The notes under the pieces: model-generated | The model's input: only the letters and a program-made list of their open reading frames with translations | Told to the model about the DNA's origin: nothing | Database searches by the model: none | In this document: positions 1-8,480 of the stretch, piece by piece | Layout: every line of letters begins with the position of its first letter | Numbering within the stretch: the first letter of the stretch is position 1 | From: an uncultured Propionibacteriaceae bacterium | GTDB taxonomy: Bacteria; Actinomycetota; Actinomycetes; Propionibacteriales; Propionibacteriaceae | Assembly: GCA_936941515.1 (NCBI GenBank) | Contig: CAKZJI010000362.1 | Location: 1 to 10,598, forward strand | DNA: 10,598 nt | Direction: 5' to 3' | Made by a program: the position numbers and the translations under genes

Positions 1-761
1 GGGACGAGTTCGTTGCGCAGTTCGTCGTCCGGGGCATGCAGGGAGACGGCCAGGGTGACGGGCAGTCTCTCCGACATGAGTCGGCCGATCTGGGGAACCA
101 GCCCCACCGTGGAGACGGTGATCCCGCGGGCACTCATTCCGAAGCCCTCCGGGCTGGGGGCGATGAGGGTTCGGATAGCACCAAGCACGGCCTTGTAGTT
201 GGCAAGCGGCTCTCCCATCCCCATGAAAACGATGTTGTTCAGCCTGCCTGCGCCCCCAGGAACCAGCCCCGCGGTGAGCATCCGGTTCGCCGCCAAGGCC
301 TGAACAGTGATCTCTGCCTGAGACAGGTTGCGTTTCAGCCCACCCTGGCCTGTGGCGCAGAACGGGCAGGCCATCCCGCATCCCGCCTGGGAGCTGATGC
401 ACAGCGTGGAGCGGTTGGGATAGCGCATCAGCACGGATTCAAGCAGGGAGCCGTCATGGAGACGCCACAGGGTCTTGATCGTACGTCCACGGTCCGCCAC
501 CTGCCGTCGGACTTCACTCAGCAGCGCAGGAAACAGCTGGGCTGCGAGATCCTGCCGAATGGCGGCCGGCAGATCAGTCCAGGACTCGACGTCCTCGCTC
601 AGACCGTCAAAGACATGACGCGAGATCTGATCAGCCCGGAATCTCGGAAGCCCCAGCGCATCCATCGCGGCACGGCGCTCACCGGCGTCGAGATCAAGCC
701 AGTGCTTCGGCGCCTTGCCCCGCGCGGGGGCGTCGAAGACCAGCGGCAAGTGGGTTGGCAT
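1..761 (-). CDS. rlmN: 23S rRNA (adenine-2503-C2)-methyltransferase RlmN, 3' part missing
   Basis: Radical-SAM enzyme that methylates C2 of A2503 in 23S rRNA; family members may also modify tRNA. About 253 codons are present; the C-terminal third lies beyond the left edge. The radical-SAM cluster motif CGMACPFC gives C128, C132 and C135, followed by ATGQGG; the [11 protein letters not shown] stretch matches the SAM-binding GEP motif. The N-terminal segment (about 1-100) matches the helical accessory region of RlmN/Cfr proteins. RlmN versus Cfr is decided by the genomic setting at the end of the frr-cdsA block and by general sequence style. The start is the ATG at 759-761, one base after the cdsA stop, so translation is probably coupled to cdsA. 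No separate promoter was seen. The two catalytic cysteines outside the cluster cannot be fully checked because the C-terminus is missing. Confidence 0.96.
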   Translation of the reverse strand, partial: MPTHLPLVFDAPARGKAPKHWLDLDAGERRAAMDALGLPRFRADQISRHVFDGLSEDVESWTDLPAAIRQDLAAQLFPALLSEVRRQVADRGRTIKTLWRLHDGSLLESVLMRYPNRSTLCISSQAGCGMACPFCATGQGGLKRNLSQAEITVQALAANRMLTAGLVPGGAGRLNNIVFMGMGEPLANYKAVLGAIRTLIAPSPEGFGMSARGITVSTVGLVPQIGRLMSERLPVTLAVSLHAPDDELRNELV

Positions 762-762
762 G

Positions 763-1632
763 TCATCCCCCAAGGCTCAGGTGCAGAACGAGCCATCCTA
801 CAGGGACGGCAACCAGCATGGAATCCAGCCGGTCCATCACCCCCCCATGCCCAGGCAGGAAATTGGACATGTCCTTGATTCCCACATCACGTTTGATCTG
901 TGACTCCACCAGGTCGCCGAGCGTGGCGGCCGGAGAGATGCAGAGCCCCAACAGCAGGCCCAGCCACCAGGGTGCCCCCAGCCCCCACACAGCCGCCACT
1001 GCGCCGACGAGACCAGCCGCAACCATTGATCCCGCGAATCCCTCCCAGGTTTTCGACGGAGAGATGGCGGGCGCCATCTTGTGCCTGCCGCACAGCGATC
1101 CCACCACGTAAGCACCGGTGTCGGCTGCGACAATGCAGAAGATCACCACCACGAAGCGGCGATTCCCGTGAGGGGCGGCCATCAGCAGCGGCACGAAAAT
1201 GCCCATGAGGGGGATGTAGGTGATGATCAGAGCGCTGGCTGCGACGTCCCGAATGAATCCCTCGGGATTCCGCCGAAAGAGCAGCGCGATCAGGCAGGCC
1301 AGGAAGGTTCCAGCAACGCAGATGACCGCGAAGGCAGCCGGTGGCAGACCCACATCCATCCGGGCCGTCACGTAGCCCCCCAGGACGCTCACAACGGTTC
1401 CGACGACGATACACGCAACCTGAGCCTGAAACCCCTTGCGCAACAGCGCCTGGTGCACCTCAATGACACCGAGGGCGAGAGCGGCAGCCGCAAGAAAGAT
1501 GAAGAACCACGGCACCCACAACAGCCCGACGGCGAGAGCACCCAGTAGGAGCACCCCCACCCCGATGGCGGCCGGAATGTTCCGGCCGCCCTTCGGCGCC
1601 TGCGCTTCGCCGGAAGACTCCTCGCTCGGCAT
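763..1632 (-). CDS. cdsA: Phosphatidate cytidylyltransferase (CDP-diglyceride synthase)
   Basis: Integral membrane enzyme that makes CDP-diacylglycerol from CTP and phosphatidic acid, the precursor of phosphatidylglycerol, cardiolipin and phosphatidylinositol lipids. The 289-residue protein has a polar N-terminus (about 1-18), then a series of hydrophobic segments from residue 20 to the end. The CdsA signature is intact near the C-terminus: [11 protein letters not shown] at 244-254, then [12 protein letters not shown] at 259-270 with the Mg-binding aspartates. Upstream, DTGAY (171-175) and SPSKTWEG (191-198) are also family-typical. The ATG at 1630-1632 overlaps the frr stop as TGATG, which indicates translational coupling; the rlmN start follows its stop after one base. 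The length is normal for actinobacterial CdsA. A run of seven G on the coding strand (C7 at 840-846) lies in the GHGGV segment, but the frame is intact. Confidence 0.97.
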   Translation of the reverse strand: MPSEESSGEAQAPKGGRNIPAAIGVGVLLLGALAVGLLWVPWFFIFLAAAALALGVIEVHQALLRKGFQAQVACIVVGTVVSVLGGYVTARMDVGLPPAAFAVICVAGTFLACLIALLFRRNPEGFIRDVAASALIITYIPLMGIFVPLLMAAPHGNRRFVVVIFCIVAADTGAYVVGSLCGRHKMAPAISPSKTWEGFAGSMVAAGLVGAVAAVWGLGAPWWLGLLLGLCISPAATLGDLVESQIKRDVGIKDMSNFLPGHGGVMDRLDSMLVAVPVGWLVLHLSLGG

Positions 1633-2189
1633 CAGATTTCGGTGAGTTCAGCTTCCTTGTGCTTGAGCAGGTCGTCGACCGCCTCCACAAATTTCTTGGT
1701 GGTGGACTCCATCGCCTTCTCAGCACGGGCGAGCTCGTCCTCACTGATCTCCGAGTCCTTCTCCAGCCTCTTGAAAGCATCAATGGCGTGACGACGAATG
1801 TTGCGTACTGCGATACGGGCGTCCTCCGCCTTGGCCTTGGCGAGTTTGATGTACTCCTTGCGGCGCTCCTCCGTGAGCTGCGGCATGACAACCCGGATCG
1901 AGTTTCCGTCATTGCTGGGGTTCACCCCGAGGTCAGCCTCACGAATGCACTTCTCAATGGCGGCGATGGCGCTGCGATCGAAGGGGGTGATCAGCATAGT
2001 TCTGGGATCGGTTGAGGTGAAGGTCGCCAGCTGCTGCAGCGGCGTCGGCGCTCCGTAGTAGTCCGCATTCAGGCGGTTGAACATCGCCGGGTGGGCGCGT
2101 CCAGTGCGGATGGTGGACAGGTCCTCGCGGGCATGGTCCACCGCCTGCTGCATCTTTTCCTGGGTTTCTTTCTCGACGTCGGCAATCAT
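1632..2189 (-). CDS. frr: Ribosome recycling factor
   Basis: RRF works with EF-G to split the post-termination ribosome into subunits. The 185-residue product has the usual family length and no gaps. Recognisable stretches are the N-terminal helix with STIRTGRAHPAMF (25-37), the domain-II part with APTPLQQLATFTS and LITPFDRS, the hinge region with NDGNSIRVVMPQLTEERRKE, and the C-terminal helix of the three-helix bundle ending in EAELTEI. The start at 2187-2189 is supported by an AAGGAGAG ribosome binding site (2195-2202) with 5-nt spacing. It follows pyrH after 29 nt and overlaps cdsA, so pyrH-frr-cdsA-rlmN is probably one transcript. Confidence 0.98.
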   Translation of the reverse strand: MIADVEKETQEKMQQAVDHAREDLSTIRTGRAHPAMFNRLNADYYGAPTPLQQLATFTSTDPRTMLITPFDRSAIAAIEKCIREADLGVNPSNDGNSIRVVMPQLTEERRKEYIKLAKAKAEDARIAVRNIRRHAIDAFKRLEKDSEISEDELARAEKAMESTTKKFVEAVDDLLKHKEAELTEI

Positions 2190-2218
2190 GACCGCTCTCC
2201 TTACAGGTAAATGGGTTG

Positions 2219-2932
2219 TCAGCGGGAAACGAGCGTCCCAATGGGTTCGCCCTGCACGACACGGCGAATGTTGCCACGTTCGGACAGGTTGAAGAAGACG
2301 AGGTTGAGCGCATTGTCGCGGGCCAACGCGATCGCCGTGGCATCGGCGACCTTGAGGTCCCTGGCCAGGAACTCGTCATGCGTGAGGTGTTCGAAGCGCG
2401 TCGCTGCCGGATTCTTCTGGGGGTCTGAGTCGTAGACGCCATCCACTCCCTGCTTGCCCATGAGCAGGACCTCAGCCCCGATCTCCAGCGCCCTTTGCGC
2501 GGCGACGGTGTCCGTTGAGAAATAGGGCATGCCTGAGCCGGCTCCGAAGATGACGATGCGTCCCTTCTCCAGGTGTCGTTCGGCGCGGCGGGGTATGTAG
2601 GGCTCCGCGACCTGGGCCATATTGATCGCGGACTGCACCCGGGTCTGGATCCCGGCCTTCTCCAGGAAATCCTGCAGCGCGATGGCGTTCATGACCGTGC
2701 CGAGCATGCCCATGTAGTCTGCACGGTCCCTGGCCATCCCATTCTGGCTGAGCTCAGCTCCACGGAAATAGTTTCCGCCACCAACCACCACGGCGACCTG
2801 GGTGCCCTCAACGGCCACGGCCGCAACCTCCTGGGCGATGTCGGAGATCACCACGGGATCCACGCCAAGCTTCCCGCCGCCGAAAACCTCGCCTGAGAGT
2901 TTGAGCAGCACACGTTGATACGGCTTGTTCAT
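2219..2932 (-). CDS. pyrH: UMP kinase (uridylate kinase)
   Basis: Bacterial-type UMP kinase of the amino-acid-kinase fold, cytoplasmic and usually hexameric; it phosphorylates UMP to UDP with ATP in pyrimidine nucleotide synthesis. The 237-residue protein carries LLKLSGE (9-15), the glycine-rich [10 protein letters not shown] (49-58), [15 protein letters not shown] (69-83) and [17 protein letters not shown] (132-148), all typical of PyrH, and [15 protein letters not shown] (157-171) near the nucleotide site. The frame remains open for 19 codons upstream, but the ATG at 2930-2932 is preferred. It has an AGGAAGG ribosome binding site at 2941-2947 and begins where family members begin. A strong hairpin separates it from tsf, so it may have its own promoter or depend on read-through. 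I found no convincing promoter in 2933-2988. Confidence 0.98.
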   Translation of the reverse strand: MNKPYQRVLLKLSGEVFGGGKLGVDPVVISDIAQEVAAVAVEGTQVAVVVGGGNYFRGAELSQNGMARDRADYMGMLGTVMNAIALQDFLEKAGIQTRVQSAINMAQVAEPYIPRRAERHLEKGRIVIFGAGSGMPYFSTDTVAAQRALEIGAEVLLMGKQGVDGVYDSDPQKNPAATRFEHLTHDEFLARDLKVADATAIALARDNALNLVFFNLSERGNIRRVVQGEPIGTLVSR

Positions 2933-2987
2933 CTGGCCTACCTTCCTGGTGGGTAACGCATCACGCCTCACAATATCGTTCCTCAGC

Positions 2988-3022
2988 AAAACGAGCGCGC
3001 CCCACAGGGGACGCGCTCGTTT
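2988..3022 (-). terminator. Intrinsic terminator between tsf and pyrH
   Basis: Perfect 11-bp arms AAACGAGCGCG (2989-2999) and CGCGCTCGTTT (3012-3022) enclose a further CCCC/GGGG stem (3000-3003 with 3007-3010) closed by an ACA loop, with one bulged A at 3011. Read on the minus strand, the stem ends in TTTT. It begins 12 nt after the tsf stop codon. The U-run is short, so termination may be partial, which would let some rpsB-tsf transcripts continue into pyrH. Confidence 0.8.
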
Positions 3023-3034
3023 CCGGGTCTCTCG

Positions 3035-3844
3035 TCAGGCACCGACGGCGAAGCGGACGAAGCGCTTCACCTCAAGGCCGGCCGCCTTGAGGGCGTCGCC
3101 GACGGACTTCTTGTCCTCCCAGACAGCGGGCTGGTCCAGCAGCGCCACGTCTTTGAAGAACCCGTTCAGACGGCCTTCGATGATCCGCGGGATTGCGCCC
3201 TCAGGCTTTCCCTCCTCACGGGCGGTGGCCTCGGCGATGCGGCGTTCGTTGTCGACGACATCTGACGGGACCTCGTCACGGGTGACATAGGAGGGGCTCA
3301 TGGCGGCGATGTGCATCGCAACCTGATGGGCCATCGCGTCGTCTCCGCCGCTGTACTCGACCAGCACTCCGACCTGCGGGGGCAGATCGGAGGCGCGGCG
3401 GTGCAGGTACAGGTGCGTGGTGCCGTCGTAGTTGGCCACATTGACCAGGGACAGGTTCTCGCCGATCTTCGCAGCCAGCTCCTGCACAGCCTCCTTGACG
3501 GTGCTCCCTCCCAGGGCCGCGGAGTTCGCGGTCTCCAGGTCGGCGGCGCCGCTGGTGGCGATGGCCTCGACGATCTGGTCGCCTAGACCGACGAACTCGG
3601 CGTTCTTGGCGACGAAATCAGTCTCGGCAGCGAACTGGATGAGAATTCCGTCCCGGCCCGCGACGATGCCGTTGGTGGCCTCGCGATCGGTGCGCTTGGC
3701 GGCCTTGGCGAGACCGGAGATCCGCAGCAGCTCAGTGGCCTTCTCGAAGTCGCCCTCAGCCTCGGTGAGGGCCTTCTTGGCGTCCATCATGCCGGCGCCG
3801 GTTGCGTCGCGCAGCTTCTTCACGTCAGCAGCAGTGATTGCCAT
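3035..3844 (-). CDS. tsf: Translation elongation factor Ts
   Basis: EF-Ts is the nucleotide exchange factor that reloads EF-Tu with GTP. The 269-residue protein has the N-terminal UBA-like domain (about 1-40, with VKKLRDATGAGMMDAKKAL), then the highly conserved TDFVAKN motif (75-81) that contacts EF-Tu, and a core ending in the C-terminal module with FVRFAVGA. The length is that expected for the shorter actinobacterial EF-Ts. The start is the ATG at 3842-3844, with GGAAAG (3851-3856) as ribosome binding site. It follows rpsB after 36 nt, the near-universal rpsB-tsf pairing, and is followed closely by a hairpin terminator. Confidence 0.98.
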   Translation of the reverse strand: MAITAADVKKLRDATGAGMMDAKKALTEAEGDFEKATELLRISGLAKAAKRTDREATNGIVAGRDGILIQFAAETDFVAKNAEFVGLGDQIVEAIATSGAADLETANSAALGGSTVKEAVQELAAKIGENLSLVNVANYDGTTHLYLHRRASDLPPQVGVLVEYSGGDDAMAHQVAMHIAAMSPSYVTRDEVPSDVVDNERRIAEATAREEGKPEGAIPRIIEGRLNGFFKDVALLDQPAVWEDKKSVGDALKAAGLEVKRFVRFAVGA

Positions 3845-3880
3845 GTGTTTCTTTCCGTCGATCGTGGAAGGGGTGATTGA

Positions 3881-4720
3881 TTACTCGGACTTGGCATCGG
3901 CGGGAGCATCGGCCGCTGCCTCCGTCGCCTCCGGAGCCGACTCGGCGGCGGACTGCTCACCTTGGGCCAGGAGCTCTCGCTCCCAGTCAGGCATGGGCTC
4001 GGCCTCAGCCTCCTCGCCGCTGCGCCCGGAGGAGCGTTCAATGAGGCCCTCCGCGACAGCATCGGCGATGATACGAGTCAGCAGCGCGACGGAGCGGATG
4101 GCGTCGTCATTGCCAGGAACCGCGTAGTCGACCTCGTCGGGGTCGCAGTTGGTGTCGAGGATCCCGACGATCGGGATGCGCAGCTTGCGGGCCTCGTCAA
4201 CGGCGAGGTGCTCCTTCTTGGTGTCCACCACCCACACAGCCTGCGGGGTGCGGGCCATGTCGCGGATGCCGCCGAGGCTCTTGTCAAGCTTGTTCTTCTC
4301 GCGCTCAAGCTGCAGCAGCTCCTTCTTGGTGAGTCCGGTGCTGGCGGAGTCCGTGAGGTTCATGCCCTCAAGTTCCTTGAGCCGCTGGATGCGCTTGGTG
4401 ACGGTGTGGAAGTTGGTGAGCATGCCACCAAGCCAACGCTGGTTGACGTAGGGCATGCCGACGCGGGTGGCCTGCTCCGCGATGGCCTCCTGGGCCTGCT
4501 TCTTGGTACCGACGAAAAGCACCTGGCCGCCACGGGCCACGGTGGACTTGACGAAGGCGTAGGCCTTGTCGATGTAGCTGAGGGACAGCTGCAGGTCGAT
4601 GATGTAGATGCCGTTGCGCTCAGCGAAGATGAAGCGCTTCATCTTGGGGTTCCAGCGGCGGGTCTGATGTCCGAAGTGGACTCCTGACTCAAGCAGCTGA
4701 CGAGTGGTCACTACGGCCAT
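3881..4720 (-). CDS. rpsB: 30S ribosomal protein S2
   Basis: S2 is a late-assembling protein of the small ribosomal subunit. The 279-residue sequence is clear S2 from the start: [24 protein letters not shown] near residues 9-32, [31 protein letters not shown], and the [26 protein letters not shown] region. After about residue 225 comes a low-complexity alanine- and acid-rich tail of some 50 residues ending in DAKSE, common in high-GC Gram-positives but variable. The start ATG (4718-4720) has GAAAGGAA at 4726-4733, five bases away. It heads the rpsB-tsf unit and is preceded by a promoter and a long structured leader. S2 represses its own operon in some bacteria, so autogenous control is plausible here but not shown. 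Confidence 0.98.
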   Translation of the reverse strand: MAVVTTRQLLESGVHFGHQTRRWNPKMKRFIFAERNGIYIIDLQLSLSYIDKAYAFVKSTVARGGQVLFVGTKKQAQEAIAEQATRVGMPYVNQRWLGGMLTNFHTVTKRIQRLKELEGMNLTDSASTGLTKKELLQLEREKNKLDKSLGGIRDMARTPQAVWVVDTKKEHLAVDEARKLRIPIVGILDTNCDPDEVDYAVPGNDDAIRSVALLTRIIADAVAEGLIERSSGRSGEEAEAEPMPDWERELLAQGEQSAAESAPEATEAAADAPADAKSE

Positions 4721-4738
4721 GGCCGTTCCTTTCGCGGG

Positions 4739-4920
4739 GGACGCCAGGCGTCCGCCCTTGACGGGGTGAGCTGGGGCTCACGCAGGTGGTTGTTCCCAGG
4801 ATCCCGGTCAGGACCCTGCCTGATGCGTTCGGCGATGACACCCAGCCTTGGCTGGGACCACACCATCGCTGACGGTCTCCCGTGGCAACGCATGCGATGT
4901 CAATCGGATGTCACCGATTG
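4739..4920 (-). promoter_or_regulatory. Structured rpsB leader with five tandem stem-loops
   Basis: On the minus strand, between the rpsB promoter and the start codon, five inverted repeats follow one another. 1) CAATCGG/CCGATTG, 7 bp with 6-nt loop (4901-4920), at the likely 5' end. 2) CCCAGCC/GGCTGGG, 7-bp arms two bases apart (4841-4856). 3) CAGGGTCC/GGATCCTG, 8 bp including one G-U, 6-nt loop (4797-4818). 4) GTGAGC/GCTCAC, 6 bp with 4-nt loop (4766-4781). 5) GGACGCC/GGCGTCC, 7-bp arms one base apart (4739-4753), six bases before the ribosome binding site. The hairpins are seen directly. A role in S2 feedback or mRNA stability is inference, and I do not recognise a named leader family. Confidence 0.55.
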
Positions 4921-4928
4921 CGGTGATT

Positions 4929-4958
4929 ATCCTATGCACTGGGGCAAGCTGTGGCCAA
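4929..4958 (-). promoter_or_regulatory. Probable rpsB promoter
   Basis: On the minus strand, TTGGCC (4953-4958) and TAGGAT (4929-4934) are 18 bp apart and match the -35 and -10 style of the main actinobacterial sigma factor. Transcription would start near 4922, giving a leader of about 200 nt. An overlapping GATAAT (4926-4931) is a possible alternative -10 but lacks a good -35 partner. Confidence 0.5.
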
Positions 4959-4975
4959 ACTGCGATCTGTGAACC

Positions 4976-5014
4976 GCGGGGCGCACCCCACAGTGGAGTG
5001 GAAGCACGCCCCGC
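4976..5014 (-). terminator. Hairpin downstream of the HAD lipoprotein gene
   Basis: Arms GCGGGGCG (4976-4983) and CGCCCCGC (5007-5014) form a perfect 8-bp GC stem around a 23-nt loop that can pair internally as CACCCCA (4984-4990 region) with TGGAGTG, one mismatch. It starts 10 nt after the stop codon at 5025. The minus-strand side has no real U-run, whereas TTTT follows on the plus strand. It probably separates the HAD gene from the rpsB promoter, but its strength is uncertain. Confidence 0.5.
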
Positions 5015-5024
5015 AGGTTTTGAG

Positions 5025-6338
<1,314 letters not shown>

Positions 6339-6370
6339 TCAGGGTCCCTTTCATCACAGTGCACACCACC

Positions 6371-6395
6371 TCCGGATGGCGCAAGGCCATCCGGA
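6371..6395. repeat. Perfect 10-bp inverted repeat in front of the HAD gene
   Basis: TCCGGATGGC (6371-6380) and GCCATCCGGA (6386-6395) are perfect complements around the 5-nt spacer GCAAG. The repeat lies 33 bp upstream of the HAD lipoprotein start codon and, if the proposed promoter is right, inside its 5' untranslated region. No T-run follows on either strand, so it does not look like a classical terminator. It could be a repressor operator or an mRNA stem-loop. Confidence 0.7.
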
Positions 6396-6447
6396 CGAGG
6401 ACTCGGTGCGCAGAACCAACCCGGTGTTCTCCGCCGGGGGGGCAATC

Positions 6448-6476
6448 ACGCTAGCAATGACCGGACTCCAGTAGAA
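6448..6476 (-). promoter_or_regulatory. Possible promoter of the HAD lipoprotein gene
   Basis: On the minus strand, TTCTAC (6471-6476) and TAGCGT (6448-6453) are spaced 17 bp apart. The -10 fits TANNNT and the -35 is weak. Transcription would start near the C7 tract at 6436-6442, giving a leader of about 100 nt that includes the 10-bp inverted repeat. Proposed from spacing and motif only. Confidence 0.3.
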
Positions 6477-6643
6477 GCCATCAGCGCAGAATTGCCTGAA
6501 AGTGAGGATGCGACACCAACGATGGAAGCCTCTTCCGCGACGGCGTCATCCCGGAGACCATGCCGACCATGTCGGTTTTCCACACTGAGAGCCGGCTCGG
6601 AGGATGGTGATGCCTCATCGGCCTGATCACTCATGGTGCGGAC
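6477..6643. other. Divergent intergenic region, M23 gene side
   Basis: Together with 6339-6476 this makes about 305 bp between the divergent HAD lipoprotein and M23 genes. In this half I see no convincing -35/-10 pair for the M23 gene, no terminator and no credible small gene. A short CCGAC/GTCGG inverted repeat around CAT occurs near 6562-6576. A GGAGG-like sequence at about 6598-6603 is too far from the M23 start (around 40 nt) to serve as its ribosome binding site. Confidence 0.5.
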
Positions 6644-7555
6644 ATGAAGAGGATCATCATCTGGTCATTCCTGCTGATGCTGCTGACCCCGATGAACTCA
6701 TGGGCCGACGCGGGCCTGGAGTTGCAGGCCCCGGTTCCCGGTGCCCTACTGAAGGCCTTCAACCCGGGCACTTCACGATATTCGGCAGGGCATCGTGGCG
6801 TGGACCTTGCCGCCGCCAGGGGGGAGGCAGTCCATGCTGCCGCAGTCGGGAAGGTCTATTTCGCGGGCATGGTCGCCGGAACGCCCTCAGTTTCAGTGGA
6901 CCATGGCAATGGGCTGCGAACCACTTATACGCCGGTGGTTGCCACGGTCTCAGTCGGCGAGCAGGTGGCAGCTGGCCAGGTGATCGGCCATATAGCAGAT
7001 GCCTCACCCCATTGCGCCCCAGATTACTGCCTGCACTGGGGTCTCACAGATGGGCTCGACTACCACGACCCAATGCTCTACCTCTCCCGTCCCCCCATCC
7101 GGCTTCTGCCCCACGGCACGGAACCAGCTGCCGTCACCTGGCTGCCCCCGGCCCAGGCCGCTGGGCCGGGGACAGGCGGCTCCCTACCCGTGGAAGGTCC
7201 CATCACCAGCCCCTTCGGCATGCGTCTCCACCCGGTGACCGGCATCTACAAGCTGCATGACGGCGTAGACATCGGCGCTCCCTGCGGAGCTCAGATCCAT
7301 CTCCCCTGGGCAGGGAAGGTAACCTCCGCCGGTAACCATGGCGGCTATGGCTACCGGGTGGTCATCGCTCACGGCAATGGCAGGCAGACCGCCTACGCCC
7401 ATCTCTCAGCCATTGAGGTCGGTGTGGGCCAGGAAATCCCAGCGGGTGGAGTGGTGGGACATGTCGGCAACACCGGCTACTCGACGGGCTGCCATCTGCA
7501 TTGGATGGCCTGGGAGGCCGGAAATCTGATCAACCCGCTCACACTCGTCGCATAG
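6644..7555 (+). CDS. Exported protein with two M23 (LytM) peptidase domains, the first degenerate
   Basis: M23 proteins are zinc peptidases that cut peptidoglycan cross-links or, when degenerate, regulate other hydrolases. This 303-residue protein has a signal peptide (1-23, cleavage near SWADA). Domain 1 (about 28-147) keeps the zinc ligands H50, D54 (HRGVD) and H131, but the usual catalytic YAH is YTP (95-97) and HxH is CLH (129-131). Domain 2 (about 185-303) is complete: H205/D209 (HDGVD), YAH at 251-253 and HLH at 284-286, with C214 and C283 placed for a disulfide. A Pro/Gly-rich linker (about 158-182) joins them. An M23 gene divergent from rpsB is common in actinobacteria. The ATG at 6644 is the best start because a stop lies 33 bp upstream in frame, but no good ribosome binding site is visible. 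It converges with xerC across 34 bp. Confidence 0.9.
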   Translation: MKRIIIWSFLLMLLTPMNSWADAGLELQAPVPGALLKAFNPGTSRYSAGHRGVDLAAARGEAVHAAAVGKVYFAGMVAGTPSVSVDHGNGLRTTYTPVVATVSVGEQVAAGQVIGHIADASPHCAPDYCLHWGLTDGLDYHDPMLYLSRPPIRLLPHGTEPAAVTWLPPAQAAGPGTGGSLPVEGPITSPFGMRLHPVTGIYKLHDGVDIGAPCGAQIHLPWAGKVTSAGNHGGYGYRVVIAHGNGRQTAYAHLSAIEVGVGQEIPAGGVVGHVGNTGYSTGCHLHWMAWEAGNLINPLTLVA

Positions 7556-7589
7556 AGGTCATCGACCGGCCGAATCACGTCGCAGCTTC

Positions 7590-8480
7590 TCAGGCACGCG
7601 GATGCGCCTGCTGGAAGGCGGCTCGCAGCCGCTCGTCACTGACATGGGTGTAACGCTGCGTCGTGGCCACGGAGGCATGCCCCAGAAGTTCCTGAACGCT
7701 CCGGAGGTCCGCCCCCCCAGCCAGCAGATGGGTGGCCATAGCGTGCCGCAGTGCATGCGGCCCAACAGACAGGCCTCCCGCTGCGGTGGCTGCGTGGATG
7801 ACGCGACGCGCCACCCTCGGATCCAGCGCACCTCCGCGGGCACCGAGGAACATCAACGGCGGGCTCTCAGGTTTCACCACCCGAGCACGAACAGCCACCC
7901 ACGCATCCAGAGCACGCCGGGCCGGAGCACCCATCGGAACGGTTCTCTCCTTGCCGCCCTTTCCCAGCACCCGGACGGTGGATCTGTCGAAATCCACATC
8001 ACGAAGCCCCAGACCACAGGCCTCTGAGATGCGAAGCCCACTGGCATAGAGAAGCTCGACGAGAGCCACATCCCGGATGGCGATTGGATCACCCTCGGCG
8101 ACTCCCTCGGCCAAGGAGGCTATGGCATCGCCGACCTGCCCTCCCGTCGGCACCTTCGGCAACGTCCTGACCCTCTTCGGGGACCTCAGACGGGCCGCAG
8201 GATTCTCATCAGCGAATCCCTCCCGGACCGCCCACGCAAAGAACCCTCGCACGCACGAGATGCGACGCTGAAGCGTGCTGGGCTCCATACCCGAGCCGAC
8301 CTGCCCAGCCAGCCAGTCCCGCACATCGGCCAGCCACATCTGCATGGGAGTCTTCGATGTCGTCCCAGCCAGGCTGGCAACATCCCGGGTGTAGGCCCGC
8401 ACCGTATGCGGTGAGCACCCGCGCTCCACCTCCAGGTAGATGCGGTACTCGGAGATCGCCTCACCCCAGGGCCCTTCCAT
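7590..8480 (-). CDS. xerC: Tyrosine recombinase XerC
   Basis: XerC acts with XerD at the dif site to resolve chromosome dimers before division. With the ATG at 8478-8480 the product has 296 residues, close to the usual 298. The N-terminal SAM-like DNA-binding domain runs from about 8 to 95; the catalytic domain follows with R150 (SGLRISEACGL), K174 (GKGGKER), H242 and R245 (HALRH), H268 (LLGHAS) and nucleophile Y277 (TTQRYTHV), spacing almost as in XerD. The frame stays open upstream, with an ATG at 8504 and a GTG at 8582; these would add 8 or 34 residues of no family character, and none of the three has a clear ribosome binding site. XerC rather than a phage integrase is supported by compact length and its usual neighbourhood near rpsB. 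Confidence 0.93.
   Translation of the reverse strand: MEGPWGEAISEYRIYLEVERGCSPHTVRAYTRDVASLAGTTSKTPMQMWLADVRDWLAGQVGSGMEPSTLQRRISCVRGFFAWAVREGFADENPAARLRSPKRVRTLPKVPTGGQVGDAIASLAEGVAEGDPIAIRDVALVELLYASGLRISEACGLGLRDVDFDRSTVRVLGKGGKERTVPMGAPARRALDAWVAVRARVVKPESPPLMFLGARGGALDPRVARRVIHAATAAGGLSVGPHALRHAMATHLLAGGADLRSVQELLGHASVATTQRYTHVSDERLRAAFQQAHPRA

Noticed and set aside
840..846. C7 homopolymer in cdsA (another at about 7712-7718 in xerC) as a phase-variation site
   Set aside because: Both genes are in frame and housekeeping; seven-base runs are expected in GC-rich glycine or proline codons.
36..878. Plus-strand open frame of 280 codons opposite rlmN
   Set aside because: Antisense shadow of rlmN and the end of cdsA; the product has no domain pattern and GC-rich third positions explain the lack of stops.
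4898..4903. Consensus TTGACA on the minus strand within the rpsB leader
   Set aside because: No acceptable -10 lies 16-19 bp downstream, and it overlaps the first leader stem.
6446..6634. Minus-strand 62-codon open frame in the divergent intergenic region
   Set aside because: No ribosome binding site or recognisable sequence character; it overlaps the proposed HAD promoter.
7556..7589. Shared terminator in the convergent gap between the M23 gene and xerC
   Set aside because: Only a small GGCC-centred palindrome is visible, with no stable stem or T-run in the 34 bp.
8365..8377. CCAGCC-A-GGCTGG palindrome in xerC resembling the leader hairpin at 4841-4856
   Set aside because: It lies in the coding sequence of the N-terminal domain, has only a one-base spacer, and a short GC palindrome is expected by chance here.
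7590..8480. Possibility that the tyrosine recombinase is a phage or island integrase
   Set aside because: Compact size, XerC-like motifs, location near rpsB, and no att-like repeats, tRNA or phage genes nearby.
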